A stretch of 64,000 bases of DNA from Thioclava sp. GXIMD2076. GTDB taxonomy: Bacteria > Pseudomonadota > Alphaproteobacteria > Rhodobacterales > Rhodobacteraceae. Positions within the stretch are counted from its first letter, which is position 1, and every line of letters starts with the position of its first letter. Positions 8,937 to 18,624 of the stretch are shown here, in pieces. Made by a program: the position numbers and the translations under genes. The notes under the pieces were generated by a model, which was not told the DNA's origin, searched no databases, and was given only the letters and a program-made list of their open reading frames with translations. Where the stretch lies: assembly GCF_037949795.1 (NCBI RefSeq), contig NZ_CP149932.1:857001-921000 (forward strand), written 5' to 3'.

Positions 8937-8952
8937 TGTTTCACGGGAAGCA
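8937..8952. other. parS-like sequence just after grpE (14 of 16 matches)
   Basis: TGTTTCACGGGAAGCA differs from parS at positions 10 and 14. It starts at the base after the grpE stop codon, so this candidate is not constrained by a coding frame. Confidence 0.4.
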
Positions 8953-8956
8953 TTGA

Positions 8957-8980
8957 AAAGGGGGCCGCTTGGCCCCCTTT
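8957..8980. terminator. Bidirectional terminator between grpE and mutS
   Basis: A perfect 10-bp stem, AAAGGGGGCC and GGCCCCCTTT, encloses a GCTT loop. A and T runs on the two sides let it serve the convergent grpE and mutS transcripts. Confidence 0.85.
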
Positions 8981-8981
8981 G

Positions 8982-11621
8982 TCATTTCAGCATCTCGCGC
9001 AGGTCATAAAGCGCTTGAAGTGCCTCACGCGGGGACAGGTCATCGGGGTTGATCGCGCCCAGACGTTCCTCCAGCGGGCTCGGGCCCAGCGGCGCCACGG
9101 GCTGGGGCGGCGGCGCAGAGGCAAAGAGCGGCAGATCATCGATCAGCATCTGTTTCTTGGCGCCGCTGTCACGGTCGCCTTTCTCCAGCATATCCAGCAC
9201 GGACTTCGCCCGCGCCACCACGCTATCGGGCAGCCCCGCCAGACGCGCGACCTGCACCCCGTAGGAGCGGTCGGCCGCGCCCTTTTTTACCTCATGCAGG
9301 AAGATCACATCGCCCGCATGTTCCTTCACGCTGACGGTGGCATTCTCCACCCCGTCGAGCTTGGCCGAAAGCGCGGTCATCTCGTGGTAATGGGTGGCAA
9401 AGAGTGCACGGCAGCGGTTGGTGGCATGTAGATGCTCCATCACCGCCCATGCAATCGACAGCCCGTCATAGGTAGCGGTCCCGCGCCCGATCTCGTCGAG
9501 GATAACCAGTGCGCGGTCATCGGCCTGATTGAGGATTGCGGCGGTTTCGACCATTTCGACCATGAAGGTCGACCGGCCTCGGGCCAGATCATCTGCCGCG
9601 CCCACGCGCGAGAACAGCTGGCTCACCAGCCCGATATGGGCGCGGGTGGCCGGCACGAAGCTCCCCGCTTGCGCCAGGAGCGCGATGATCGCATTCTGCC
9701 GCAGGAAGGTCGATTTACCCGCCATATTGGGGCCTGTCAGCAGCCAGATCGCTGGCGTGCTCTCCTTGGTCAGCCCGCAATCATTGGCGATGAACGGCGT
9801 GCCCGAGCGTTTGAGCGCATGTTCCACGACCGGATGCCGCCCTGCCGTGATTTCAAACGCGCGGGAGTTGTCGATCTCGGGGCGCACCCAGTCGCCCGCC
9901 CGCGCCAGATCGGCGAAGGCACAGGCCAGATCGATTTCGGCCAGCGCCCGCGACGCCTCGCCAATCGGGCCTGCCTTATCCATGATGCCCGCCTTCAGCC
10001 TGTCATAGAGCCGTTTTTCGATCTCGAGCGCCCGCGCACCGGCATTATGGATGCGCGTTTCCAACTCCGAGAGATCGACGGTGGTGAAGCGCACCTGATT
10101 GGCCGTGGTCTGGCGATGGATGAATTTCTCGGACAAAGGCGCCGAGAGCATCTTCTCGGCATGGGTCGAGGTGCATTCGATGAAATAGCCCAGCACATTG
10201 TTATGCTTGATTTTCAGGCTCGAAATACCGGTTTCCTCAATAAATCCGGCCTGCATCCCCGCAATCACGCCACGCCCCTCGTCGCGCAGGCGGCGGGTCT
10301 CGTCCAGCTCCTCGTCGTAGCCCTGCGCGATAAATCCGCCATCACGGGCAAGAAGCGGCGGTTCGGCAATCAGGGCCGCATCCAGCAGGGCTACCAATTC
10401 GTCATGGCCTTGCAGCGCCTGTGCGGCGTCCTGTAACAGGCGCGGTGCCTCGGACCCCGTGATCACATCATGCAGTCCGCCTGCCTGACCCAGCGCATTG
10501 CGGATCGCGGCCATGTCACGCGGACCGCCACGATCCAGCGCCAGCCGCGACAGGGCGCGGTCCATATCGGGGCAGCGCTTCAGATCGGCGCGCAGATCCT
10601 CGGTAAAACGGCTCTGTTCCACGAGAAACGCCACCGTATCATGACGCGCATGGATCTGGGCCAGATCGCGCGAGGGCGCGGAGACCCGACGTTCCAGCAG
10701 ACGTGCACCGCCCGCCGTCACGGTCCGGTCGATCACATTCAGCAGCGACCCCTCACGCCCGCCCGAAAGCGCCTGCGTCAGTTCCAGATTGCGGCGTGTG
10801 GAGGCGTCGATCTGCACGATCGTGCCCGCTTCCTCGCGCAGGGGGCGGCGCAAGAGGGGCAGTTTGCCGCGCTGGGTCAGGTCGAGATAATCGACAATCG
10901 CGCCCATTGCCGAAAGCTCGGCGCGGCTGAAGCTGCCGAAGGCTTCCAGCGAGCCCACCTGATAGAGATCTCGCAGTTTCTGCTCGCCCGAGGCACTGTC
11001 GAAGACGGCCCGTGCCAAAGGGGTCACCGCCGCTTTCACATCCTCGATCACCTCGCGGAATGCGTCCTCGTTGGTATCCGAGACCAGCACCTCACGCGGT
11101 GTCAGGCGGGCCAGTTCCGGTCCCAGACGCGCGGGGGCGCAGGGCATCACGCGGAACTCGCCGGTCGAGATATCGACCCAGGCCAGCGCGCCCTCGTCGC
11201 GCAGGGCGGAATAGGCCGCAAGGAAGTTATGCCGCCGCGCCTCCAGCAGGCTCTCCTCGGTCAGCGTGCCCGGTGTCACCAGCCGCACGACATCGCGTTT
11301 GACCACGGCCTTATAGCCGCGCTTCTTGGCCTCGGCGGGATCTTCGAGCTGTTCGGCAATTGCCACGCGGAAGCCCTTGCGGATCAGCGTCAGCAGGTAG
11401 CCCTCGGCGGCATGGACCGGCACGCCGCACATCGGGATATCCTCGCCCTCATGGCTGCCGCGCTTGGTCAGCGCGATATCGAGCGCCGCTGCCGCCTCGA
11501 CCGCATCCTGAAAGAACATCTCGTAGAAATCGCCCATGCGGTAGAACAAAAGCGCACCCGGATTGGCGTCCTTGATACCCAGATATTGTTCCATCATCGG
11601 TGTGACGGTCGGCTTTGCCAT
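8982..11621 (-). CDS. mutS: DNA mismatch repair protein MutS
   Basis: MutS recognises mismatches and small loops and starts methyl-independent repair with MutL. The mismatch-reading motif is intact, with F32 and E34 in YRMGDFYEMF. The C-terminal ATPase has Walker A GPNMAGKSTFLRQ, the signature GRGTATYDG and Walker B VILDEIGRGT, and ATHYHEMT follows. The gene gives 879 aa from ATG 11621, the usual MAKPTVTPMMEQY-type start. An open frame runs 56 codons further upstream, but that extension is proline-rich and unlike the family. It is convergent with grpE and divergent from maeB. Confidence 0.97.
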   Translation of the reverse strand: MAKPTVTPMMEQYLGIKDANPGALLFYRMGDFYEMFFQDAVEAAAALDIALTKRGSHEGEDIPMCGVPVHAAEGYLLTLIRKGFRVAIAEQLEDPAEAKKRGYKAVVKRDVVRLVTPGTLTEESLLEARRHNFLAAYSALRDEGALAWVDISTGEFRVMPCAPARLGPELARLTPREVLVSDTNEDAFREVIEDVKAAVTPLARAVFDSASGEQKLRDLYQVGSLEAFGSFSRAELSAMGAIVDYLDLTQRGKLPLLRRPLREEAGTIVQIDASTRRNLELTQALSGGREGSLLNVIDRTVTAGGARLLERRVSAPSRDLAQIHARHDTVAFLVEQSRFTEDLRADLKRCPDMDRALSRLALDRGGPRDMAAIRNALGQAGGLHDVITGSEAPRLLQDAAQALQGHDELVALLDAALIAEPPLLARDGGFIAQGYDEELDETRRLRDEGRGVIAGMQAGFIEETGISSLKIKHNNVLGYFIECTSTHAEKMLSAPLSEKFIHRQTTANQVRFTTVDLSELETRIHNAGARALEIEKRLYDRLKAGIMDKAGPIGEASRALAEIDLACAFADLARAGDWVRPEIDNSRAFEITAGRHPVVEHALKRSGTPFIANDCGLTKESTPAIWLLTGPNMAGKSTFLRQNAIIALLAQAGSFVPATRAHIGLVSQLFSRVGAADDLARGRSTFMVEMVETAAILNQADDRALVILDEIGRGTATYDGLSIAWAVMEHLHATNRCRALFATHYHEMTALSAKLDGVENATVSVKEHAGDVIFLHEVKKGAADRSYGVQVARLAGLPDSVVARAKSVLDMLEKGDRDSGAKKQMLIDDLPLFASAPPPQPVAPLGPSPLEERLGAINPDDLSPREALQALYDLREMLK

Positions 11622-11809
11622 GGATGCCCCCTGTTTGCTCAAGCGGACCCTACAAAAACAGCCCGCCGCCCGCAATCTGTTGGGCGGGTTGTTGAACGGG
11701 GTGTCGGGTGGTCCCGAGGGGAGCGGCGAACTACCGCGCCCGTGTCTATTGAGGCAGCCGCGACAAGCCGTTAAGAAGTCTGAGACCAAAAAGAAGGATA
11801 TCGGCCCAC

Positions 11810-14068
11810 ATGTCCGGAAAGAACAAGATTACCCGCGAAGAAGCGTTGAATTACCATCTCGAGCCCATTCCGGGAAAATACGAGATTACGCCCACAACGC
11901 CCATGACCACCCAGCGCGATCTGTCGCTGGCCTATAGCCCGGGTGTGGCTGTTCCGGTCGAGGCGATCGCCGAGAACCCCGAAACCGCTTATGACTACAC
12001 CGTCAAAGGCAATATGGTTGCCGTGATCTCGAACGGCTCGGCCATTCTGGGGCTGGGCAATCTTGGTGCGCTGGCCTCCAAGCCCGTGATGGAAGGCAAG
12101 GCGGTTCTGTTCAAGAAATTCGCCGACGTGAATGCTGTCGATATCGAGCTCGATACGATGGATGCCGACGAGATCATCAAGGCCGTCAAGCTGATGGAGC
12201 CGACCTTCGGCGGCATCAACCTCGAAGATATCAAGGCGCCCGAATGCTTTATCATCGAGCAGGCGCTGAAGGAACAGATGGATATTCCGGTGTTCCATGA
12301 TGATCAGCACGGCACGGCGGTGATCTGTGCGGCAGGTCTTCTGAACGCACTCGAGATCTCGGGCAAGAAGATCGAGGATTGCAAGATCGTGCTCAATGGT
12401 GCCGGCGCCGCCGGTATCGCCTGTCTCGAGCTGATCAAGGCGATGGGCGCACGCAACGAGAACTGCATCATGTGCGACACCAAGGGTGTGATCTATCAGG
12501 GCCGCACCGAGGGGATGAACCAGTGGAAATCGGCCCATGCGGTCGAGACCACGGCGCGGTCGCTCGATGATGCGATGAATGGCGCGGATGTGTTCCTTGG
12601 CGTGTCGGCCAAGGGCGCGGTCACGCAGGAGATGGTAAAGTCGATGGCCGATAATCCGGTCATCTTCGCCATGGCCAACCCCGATCCCGAAATCACCCCC
12701 GAAGAGGCCCATGAGGTCCGCGAGGATGCGATCGTGGCAACGGGCCGGTCGGATTATCCGAACCAGGTCAATAACGTGCTTGGTTTCCCCTATCTGTTCC
12801 GTGGCGCGCTCGATATCCATGCCCGCGCGATCAATGACGAGATGAAGATTGCCTGTGCCGAGGCGCTGGCGAAACTCGCCCGTGAGGATGTGCCGGATGA
12901 GGTGGCGATGGCCTATGGCCGCAAGCTGTCTTTCGGGCGCGATTATATCATCCCGACACCTTTCGATCCGCGCCTGATCCATGTGATCCCGCCGGCGGTG
13001 GCCAAGGCCGGTATGGATACGGGCGTGGCGCGGCGCCCGATCATCGATATGGATGCCTATGTCCACAGCCTCAAGGCGCGCATGGACCCGACCGCGACGA
13101 TCCTGCAGTCGATCCATGCCCGTGCCCGCAAGGCGCAGGCCCGCATGATCTTTGCCGAGGGCGATGACCTGCGCGTGCTGCGCGCGGCGGTGCAATACCA
13201 GCGTTCGGGCACCGGCACCTCTATCGTGGTGGGCCGCGAGAACGACGTGCGCGAGAAGCTCGAAAGTGCCGGCCTTGGCGATGCGTTCCGCGAGCTGACC
13301 GTGGTCAACGCGGCCAATACCAAGCATCTCGAGACCTATCGCGATTTCCTCTACAAGCGCCTGCAGCGCAAGGGTGTGGACCGCGAGGATGCCTATAAGA
13401 TGGCCGCCCGCGACCGCCATGTCTTTGCCGCCCTCATGCTGGTGCATGGCCATGGTGATGCACTGGTGACGGGTGTCACCCGCAAATCGGCCCATGTGCT
13501 GGAGCGGATCAACAAGGTCGTCGATGCCACTGCCGAAAGCGGGGCCGTCGGCATTACCGCCGTGCTGAACAAGGGCAAGATCGTGCTCTTGGGCGATACG
13601 CTGGTGCATGAATGGCCCGACGAGAACGATCTCGCCGATATCGCCACCGCAGGGGCCGAGGTGGCACGTTCGCTGGGTCTCGACCCGCGCGTGGCCTTCT
13701 GCTCCTTCTCGACCTTCGGCTATCCGGTGTCGGAGCGCGCGCAGAAGATGCATGTCGCGCCGAAGGTGCTCGATAAGCGTGGCGTCGATTTCGAATATGA
13801 TGGCGAGATGGCCGTTGATGTGGCGCTCAATGCGTCGGTCATGAAGAAATACGACTTCTGCCGTCTGTCGGGTCCGGCCAATATTCTGGTGATGCCCGCG
13901 CGTCACTCGGCCTCGATCTCGATCAAGCTCTTGCAGGAAATGGGCGGCGCGACTGTGATCGGCCCGATCCTGACCGGTGTCGAGCATCCGATCCAGGTCT
14001 GCTCGACCACCGCGACCGTGTCCGATATCGTCAATATGGCAGCGCTGGCGGCCTGTAACGCGAAGTAA
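11810..14068 (+). CDS. maeB: NADP-dependent malic enzyme with C-terminal phosphotransacetylase-like domain
   Basis: The product oxidatively decarboxylates malate to pyruvate with reduction of NADP, supplying NADPH and linking the TCA cycle to gluconeogenesis. The N-terminal 430 residues are the malic enzyme (SLAYSPGVAVP, FHDDQHGTAVI and the dinucleotide site LNGAGAAGIA). The remaining 320 residues resemble phosphate acetyltransferase, the MaeB architecture, where that domain is thought to be regulatory and to bind acetyl-CoA. Its 752 aa is normal. It is monocistronic, with a hairpin after the stop. The opposite strand is open for most of the gene, an effect of the GC-rich codon bias rather than a second gene. 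Confidence 0.96.
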   Translation: MSGKNKITREEALNYHLEPIPGKYEITPTTPMTTQRDLSLAYSPGVAVPVEAIAENPETAYDYTVKGNMVAVISNGSAILGLGNLGALASKPVMEGKAVLFKKFADVNAVDIELDTMDADEIIKAVKLMEPTFGGINLEDIKAPECFIIEQALKEQMDIPVFHDDQHGTAVICAAGLLNALEISGKKIEDCKIVLNGAGAAGIACLELIKAMGARNENCIMCDTKGVIYQGRTEGMNQWKSAHAVETTARSLDDAMNGADVFLGVSAKGAVTQEMVKSMADNPVIFAMANPDPEITPEEAHEVREDAIVATGRSDYPNQVNNVLGFPYLFRGALDIHARAINDEMKIACAEALAKLAREDVPDEVAMAYGRKLSFGRDYIIPTPFDPRLIHVIPPAVAKAGMDTGVARRPIIDMDAYVHSLKARMDPTATILQSIHARARKAQARMIFAEGDDLRVLRAAVQYQRSGTGTSIVVGRENDVREKLESAGLGDAFRELTVVNAANTKHLETYRDFLYKRLQRKGVDREDAYKMAARDRHVFAALMLVHGHGDALVTGVTRKSAHVLERINKVVDATAESGAVGITAVLNKGKIVLLGDTLVHEWPDENDLADIATAGAEVARSLGLDPRVAFCSFSTFGYPVSERAQKMHVAPKVLDKRGVDFEYDGEMAVDVALNASVMKKYDFCRLSGPANILVMPARHSASISIKLLQEMGGATVIGPILTGVEHPIQVCSTTATVSDIVNMAALAACNAK

Positions 14069-14085
14069 TCGCGACACATCACGGA

Positions 14086-14119
14086 AAGGTCTGGCGTAGG
14101 GAAACTTGCGCCAGACCTT
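14086..14119. terminator. Hairpin terminator after maeB
   Basis: AAGGTCTGGCG and CGCCAGACCTT form a perfect 11-bp stem with a 12-nt loop, 17 nt past the maeB stop. The T run after it is short (TTGTTAT), so termination may be partial. Confidence 0.7.
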
Positions 14120-14176
14120 GTTATATCCGCCTGTCCAAGGCTAGCCTGCGCACAACTGGCGCCATTCGAGGTCTTC

Positions 14177-15064
14177 ATGAAAATTTTCAATCTCGGCTCG
14201 ATCAATGCGGATTACTTCTACCGGCTGCCCCATCTGCCGCAGGCGGGCGAAACGCTGGCCTCGATAGGCTATGACCGTGGGCTTGGCGGAAAAGGGGCCA
14301 ACCAGTCCGTTGCCTGCGCCCGCGCGGGGGCCGAGATCCGGCATCTGGGGGCGATCGGGTCCGAAGGGCGCTGGATGGTCGAGCGGATGGAGGATGCGGG
14401 CGTCGATTGCACGCAGGTAGTCATCGTGCGCGAGGCCTCGGGCCATGCGATCATCTATGTCGATCAGGCAGCCGAGAATACGATCGTCATCCATCCCGGT
14501 GCCAATCGGGCGATCCCCGATACGGTGCTCGACGATGCGCTCGATCAGGCGGAAGACGGCGACCTGCTGATCTTGCAGAACGAAACCTGCCTGCAGGTCG
14601 AGGCCGCGCAACTGGCCGCCGAGCGCGGGGTGTTCGTGATCTATTCGGCGGCTCCCTTCGACGAGGCGGCGGTGCGCGCCGTGCTCCCCTATGTCTCGCT
14701 TCTGATCGTCAATGAGGGCGAGGCTAAGGCCCTATGCGAAAGCTTCGGTGTGGCACTGCCCGAACTGCCCGTGAAACAGATCGTGGTGACCAAAGGCGCG
14801 CAGGGTGCGACCTGGCACAATCTGGACACCGGCGGGCTGATTGTGATGCCGGCCTTTCCTGTGAAACCGGTCGATACAACAGGGGCGGGCGATACATTTG
14901 CGGGCTATCTGGCGGCCGGTCTGGCCGAAGGCGCCTCGCGCGAGCGGGCGATGCGTCTGGCCGCCGCGGCGGCTGCCGTGAAAGTGACGCGGGCCGGAAC
15001 AGCCGATGCCATTCCCGCCCGTCAGGAAGTCGAGGATTTTCTGGAAAATCAGCCCAAGCTGTAA
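14177..15064 (+). CDS. Ribokinase-like carbohydrate kinase (PfkB family)
   Basis: This is a sugar kinase that transfers phosphate from ATP to the primary hydroxyl of a pentose, most likely ribose. It has the PfkB N-terminal signature GGKGANQSVA with the lysine that contacts substrate (residues 36-45), and the C-terminal signature DTTGAGDTFAGYLA with the catalytic aspartate and anion hole. At 295 aa it fits RbsK. No ribose transporter or other pentose gene is nearby, so the substrate is inferred from sequence only. Its last 16 bp overlap the convergent phoB gene. Confidence 0.85.
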   Translation: MKIFNLGSINADYFYRLPHLPQAGETLASIGYDRGLGGKGANQSVACARAGAEIRHLGAIGSEGRWMVERMEDAGVDCTQVVIVREASGHAIIYVDQAAENTIVIHPGANRAIPDTVLDDALDQAEDGDLLILQNETCLQVEAAQLAAERGVFVIYSAAPFDEAAVRAVLPYVSLLIVNEGEAKALCESFGVALPELPVKQIVVTKGAQGATWHNLDTGGLIVMPAFPVKPVDTTGAGDTFAGYLAAGLAEGASRERAMRLAAAAAAVKVTRAGTADAIPARQEVEDFLENQPKL

Positions 15065-15741
15065 CCGGTGCCGCGCACCGTGCGCACCGGATCATCACCG
15101 CCATGCGCCATCAGCGCCTTGCGCAACCGGCCCACATGCACGTCGATGGTGCGGGTGTCGACGTAGATGTCCCGCCCCCAGACACGGTCCAGAAGCTGGT
15201 CACGGGTCCAGACCCGGCCAGGCTTTTCCATCAGTGTCGACAGTAGACGGAACTCGGTCGGGCCGAGTTTGAGCGCCTGCCCATCGCGGAAAACGCGGTG
15301 CTCGGCGCTGTCGAGGACGATATCCTCGTAGTTCAGCCGCTCGCCCATGGTGGCAGGGCGGGTGCGGCGCAGCTGGGTGCGCAGCCGCGCCATCAGTTCG
15401 ACCACCGAATAGGGTTTGACGACATAATCATCCGCGCCCGTCTCGAGCCCGCGCACGCGATCCGTCTCTTCGGAGCGCGCCGAGAGCATGATGATCGGGA
15501 TATGGCGGGTGTCGCCCGAGGCTTTCACGCGGCGGCAGATCTCGATCCCTGACACATTGGGCAGCATCCAGTCCAGCACCATCAGGTCGGGTTTCTCTTC
15601 CTTGACCATCAACAGCGCTTCCTCGCCATTGACCGCCATCACAACGCGAAAGCCTTCGGCTTCGAGGTTATACTGGAGAACTTCACGCTGGGCCGATTCA
15701 TCCTCGACCACCAGGACACAGGGCTGTTGTGCCGGGGACAT
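15049..15741 (-). CDS. phoB: Phosphate regulon response regulator PhoB
   Basis: This OmpR-family transcription factor activates genes with Pho boxes when phosphate is scarce. The receiver domain holds the acidic pair E13-D14, the phosphorylation site D57 (VLDWMLP) and the conserved lysine in KPYS. The C-terminal winged helix includes LGPTEFRLLSTL and DVHVGRLRKAL. Its 230 aa is typical. It is the last gene of the pst operon, one base after the phoU stop. The sensor kinase phoR is not adjacent and not in the window. Confidence 0.95.
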   Translation of the reverse strand: MSPAQQPCVLVVEDESAQREVLQYNLEAEGFRVVMAVNGEEALLMVKEEKPDLMVLDWMLPNVSGIEICRRVKASGDTRHIPIIMLSARSEETDRVRGLETGADDYVVKPYSVVELMARLRTQLRRTRPATMGERLNYEDIVLDSAEHRVFRDGQALKLGPTEFRLLSTLMEKPGRVWTRDQLLDRVWGRDIYVDTRTIDVHVGRLRKALMAHGGDDPVRTVRGTGYSLG

Positions 15742-15742
15742 C

Positions 15743-16456
15743 TTACTTCTCCGTGCTGTCCATCGAGATCACGCTCGACTGTTTCGGGCGCTCTTCGTCG
15801 GGGGTCTCGCCGGTGACGAGATAGATCACCTGCTCGGCGATCGAGGTGGCATGGTCGCCCATACGCTCGATATTCTTGGCGATGAAATGCAGGTGCATGC
15901 AGGGGGTGATGTTGCGCGGGTCTTCCATCATATAGGTCAGAAACTCGCGGAAGAGCGCGTTATACATCTGGTCGACTTCCACATCACGGTCGCGCACATC
16001 GCGGGCGAGCTGCGGATCGCGCTGGATATAGGCATCGAGCACGTCCTTAAGCATCCCCTCGACCGCTTGCGCCATCCGGCGGATCGCCTTGGGCGAGCCT
16101 TCGACGGCGGGGGCATCCATCAGGATCTGGGTGCGCTTGGCGATGTTCTTTGCGTAATCGCCCGCGCGTTCGAGACTGGCGGCGATCTTGATGACCGAGA
16201 GTGTCAGCCGCAGATCGCGCGAGACGGGGGCACGCAGCGCGATGATGCGGGCGGCTTCCTCGTTGATCTGCTCCTCGAGCGCGTCGATGGCCTTATCCTG
16301 CTTGCGCACACGCTGGGCCAGTTCCTCGTCACGGCTTTCAAGGGCTTCGGCGGCATCGAGGATCTGCTGTTCGACCATGCCGCCCATCTTGACGACAAGC
16401 GCCTGCACGGCTTCCAGATCGCGGTCGAAGGCGGAGGAGATATGTTGTTGGCTCAT
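15743..16456 (-). CDS. phoU: Phosphate signalling protein PhoU
   Basis: PhoU is a metal-binding helical-bundle protein that connects the Pst transporter to PhoR, damping the Pho response when phosphate is plentiful. The protein is two repeats of a three-helix bundle, each with an E/DxxxD metal motif (for example SLERAGDYAKNIAKR and NIERMGDHATSIAEQ). Its 237 aa is standard. I chose ATG 16456 (MSQQHIS); the open frame extends 30 codons further but runs into pstB. It lies between pstB and phoB in the operon. Confidence 0.96.
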   Translation of the reverse strand: MSQQHISSAFDRDLEAVQALVVKMGGMVEQQILDAAEALESRDEELAQRVRKQDKAIDALEEQINEEAARIIALRAPVSRDLRLTLSVIKIAASLERAGDYAKNIAKRTQILMDAPAVEGSPKAIRRMAQAVEGMLKDVLDAYIQRDPQLARDVRDRDVEVDQMYNALFREFLTYMMEDPRNITPCMHLHFIAKNIERMGDHATSIAEQVIYLVTGETPDEERPKQSSVISMDSTEK

Positions 16457-16469
16457 GCTATGTCCTTCC

Positions 16470-17267
16470 TCAGCCGATCCGGCCGGTGATATAGGCCTCG
16501 GTGCGTGGGTCCTTGGGATTGGTGAAGATGTCACCCGTCTCGCCATATTCCACCAGATTGCCGAGGTGGAAGAAGGCGGTGCGCTGCGACACGCGCGCGG
16601 CCTGCTGCATCGAGTGGGTCACGATCACCACCGAGAACTGCGTGCGGAGTTCATCGATCAGCTCTTCGACCTGACCGGTGGCAATGGGGTCGAGCGCCGA
16701 GCAGGGCTCGTCCATCAGGAGCACTTCCGGCGAGGTCGCCACGGCGCGGGCGATGCACAGGCGTTGCTGCTGGCCACCCGAGAGGCCGGTGCCCGGTGCC
16801 TGAAGGCGGTCTTTCACCTCGTTCCAGATCGCCGCACCGCGCAGGGCGCGTTCCACGATCTCGTCCAGATCGGCCTTGTTCTTGGCAAGGCCATGGATGC
16901 GCGGGCCGTAGGCCACGTTGTCATAGATCGACTTGGGGAAGGGGTTGGGCTTCTGGAACACCATTCCTACCTTGGCGCGCAGCTGCACGGGGTCCACGCG
17001 GCGATCGTAGATATCCTCGCCATCGAGCAGGATCTCGCCCTTTACCTTGCAGATGTCGATCGTGTCATTCATCCGGTTGAGCGTGCGCAGGAAGGTCGAT
17101 TTCCCGCAGCCCGAGGGGCCGATAAAGGCGGTGACGGTCTTGTCGAGGATATCGACATCGACGTCCTTGATGGCATGGGTGTCACCGTAATAGACCTGCA
17201 CCTTGCGGGCCTGGATCTTCATTTCCTTGGTGTCCACTTTTCTCTCCGTCAATCTCATGTCGTTCAT
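16470..17267 (-). CDS. pstB: Phosphate ABC transporter ATP-binding protein PstB
   Basis: This ATPase drives high-affinity phosphate uptake through PstC and PstA. Walker [10 protein letters not shown] is at residues 50-58. The signature LSGGQQQR, Walker [13 protein letters not shown] and the switch histidine in IVTHSMQQA are all present. Its 265 aa matches the family. I chose ATG 17267, 13 nt after the pstA stop, giving a start MNDMRL; further in-frame codons upstream overlap pstA. Confidence 0.97.
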   Translation of the reverse strand: MNDMRLTERKVDTKEMKIQARKVQVYYGDTHAIKDVDVDILDKTVTAFIGPSGCGKSTFLRTLNRMNDTIDICKVKGEILLDGEDIYDRRVDPVQLRAKVGMVFQKPNPFPKSIYDNVAYGPRIHGLAKNKADLDEIVERALRGAAIWNEVKDRLQAPGTGLSGGQQQRLCIARAVATSPEVLLMDEPCSALDPIATGQVEELIDELRTQFSVVIVTHSMQQAARVSQRTAFFHLGNLVEYGETGDIFTNPKDPRTEAYITGRIG

Positions 17268-17280
17268 GATTTTGGGTCCC

Positions 17281-18624
17281 TTACCAGCGGCGCTCGAATC
17301 TGCGGCGCAGGATGATTGCAATGATGTTCATCGTCAGCAGGAACACCAGGAGGATGATGATGCCCCCCCAAGCCCGTTCATAATAGGCGGGGTCGGCGCG
17401 TTTTGCCCATTCATAGATCTGTGCGGGCATCGCGGAGTTGGGCGAGAGGAAGCCCGCGATAATGCCATCGGGCGGGTTGGAGGCGATATAGCCGATCATC
17501 CCGATCAGCAGGAGCGGCGCGGTCTCGCCCAAGGCCTGTGCTAAGCCGATGATCGTGCCGGTCAGGATACCGGGCATGGCCAGCGGCAGCACATGGTGGA
17601 AGACCGATTGCATCTTGGAAGCGCCGATCCCCAGCGCTGCATCGCGGATCGAGGGCGGCACGGCTTTGAGCGAGGCACGGGTCGAGATGATGATCGTGGG
17701 CAGGGTCATCAGCGTCAGCACCAGACCACCGACCAGCGGCGCCGATTGCGGCAGATGCATGAACTGGATGAAGACCGCGAGGCCGAGGATACCGAAAACG
17801 ATCGACGGCACAGCGGCGAGGTTCGAGATATTCACCTCGATCAGGTCGGTCCATTTGTTCTGCGGCGCGAATTCCTCGAGATAGATCGAGGCCGCCACAC
17901 CGATCGGTAGCGACAGGAACAGCACCACCAGCATCATGAAGAGCGACCCGATCATCGAGGTGCCAAGGCCCGCCTGTTCCGCACGGCTCTCGGAGGCATC
18001 CGAACCGGTGATGAAGTCCCAGTTGAACTGCTTCTTCACGATGCCGGCCTCGACAAGCCCGTCGGTCAGGTCCAGCTGCGCCACGGTGATATTCTTGTCG
18101 AGTGCGATCTCGTCACGGTGGACGCGGCCCTTGAGATAGCCGTCTACGCGCGAGGAGGCGAGGATCTTGAACGTCACGGTCTGGCCGATCAGCGCGGGGT
18201 CACTGATCACGTCCTGACGCACCACATTGGCGGCAGAAGCCGAGATCAGGTTCTTCATATCCTTGGCTTTGGTCAGCTCGGTCTCGATCCCTGCTTTCTG
18301 GACGGTTTCCAGAAGCGCGTTCTCGATCAGCGGGCCGTAGCCGAAGGTCGAGACCTTGGCGATATCGGCGGGGTCGCGATTGCCCTTCTTGTCGAGCTTG
18401 GCGGGGTCCAGATAGACCGGCACATTGATGAAGCTCTGCTGGAAGGCCGAGACGCCATTGCTGAGGATTGTGCTCAGCAGGATCACCAGAAAGACCATGC
18501 CCAGCCCGATCGCCGCGATCCCCATGGCGCGGAAGCGTTTTTCCTGCGCATTGCGTTTGCGGGTGCGGGCATCGGGTTGGTGGATCGAACGGGTGCCGGG
18601 GGTGTTTGCTGCGGCGTCGGTCAT
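17281..18624 (-). CDS. pstA: Phosphate ABC transporter permease PstA (DUF3333 type)
   Basis: PstA is an inner-membrane permease that with PstC forms the phosphate channel. After a cytoplasmic N-terminus and one membrane span (about residues 33-55) there is a long periplasmic region, the DUF3333-like extension usual in alphaproteobacteria, then six spans and the EAA-type loop ([20 protein letters not shown]). At 447 aa it is much longer than enterobacterial PstA (about 300), which this extension explains. The start overlaps the pstC stop by 4 nt. Confidence 0.94.
   Translation of the reverse strand: MTDAAANTPGTRSIHQPDARTRKRNAQEKRFRAMGIAAIGLGMVFLVILLSTILSNGVSAFQQSFINVPVYLDPAKLDKKGNRDPADIAKVSTFGYGPLIENALLETVQKAGIETELTKAKDMKNLISASAANVVRQDVISDPALIGQTVTFKILASSRVDGYLKGRVHRDEIALDKNITVAQLDLTDGLVEAGIVKKQFNWDFITGSDASESRAEQAGLGTSMIGSLFMMLVVLFLSLPIGVAASIYLEEFAPQNKWTDLIEVNISNLAAVPSIVFGILGLAVFIQFMHLPQSAPLVGGLVLTLMTLPTIIISTRASLKAVPPSIRDAALGIGASKMQSVFHHVLPLAMPGILTGTIIGLAQALGETAPLLLIGMIGYIASNPPDGIIAGFLSPNSAMPAQIYEWAKRADPAYYERAWGGIIILLVFLLTMNIIAIILRRRFERRW

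Noticed and set aside
11771..14077. A minus-strand open frame of about 770 codons opposite maeB
   Set aside because: It has the same H/R/D-rich composition as the shadow of gltB and no recognisable motif; maeB is certain on the other strand.
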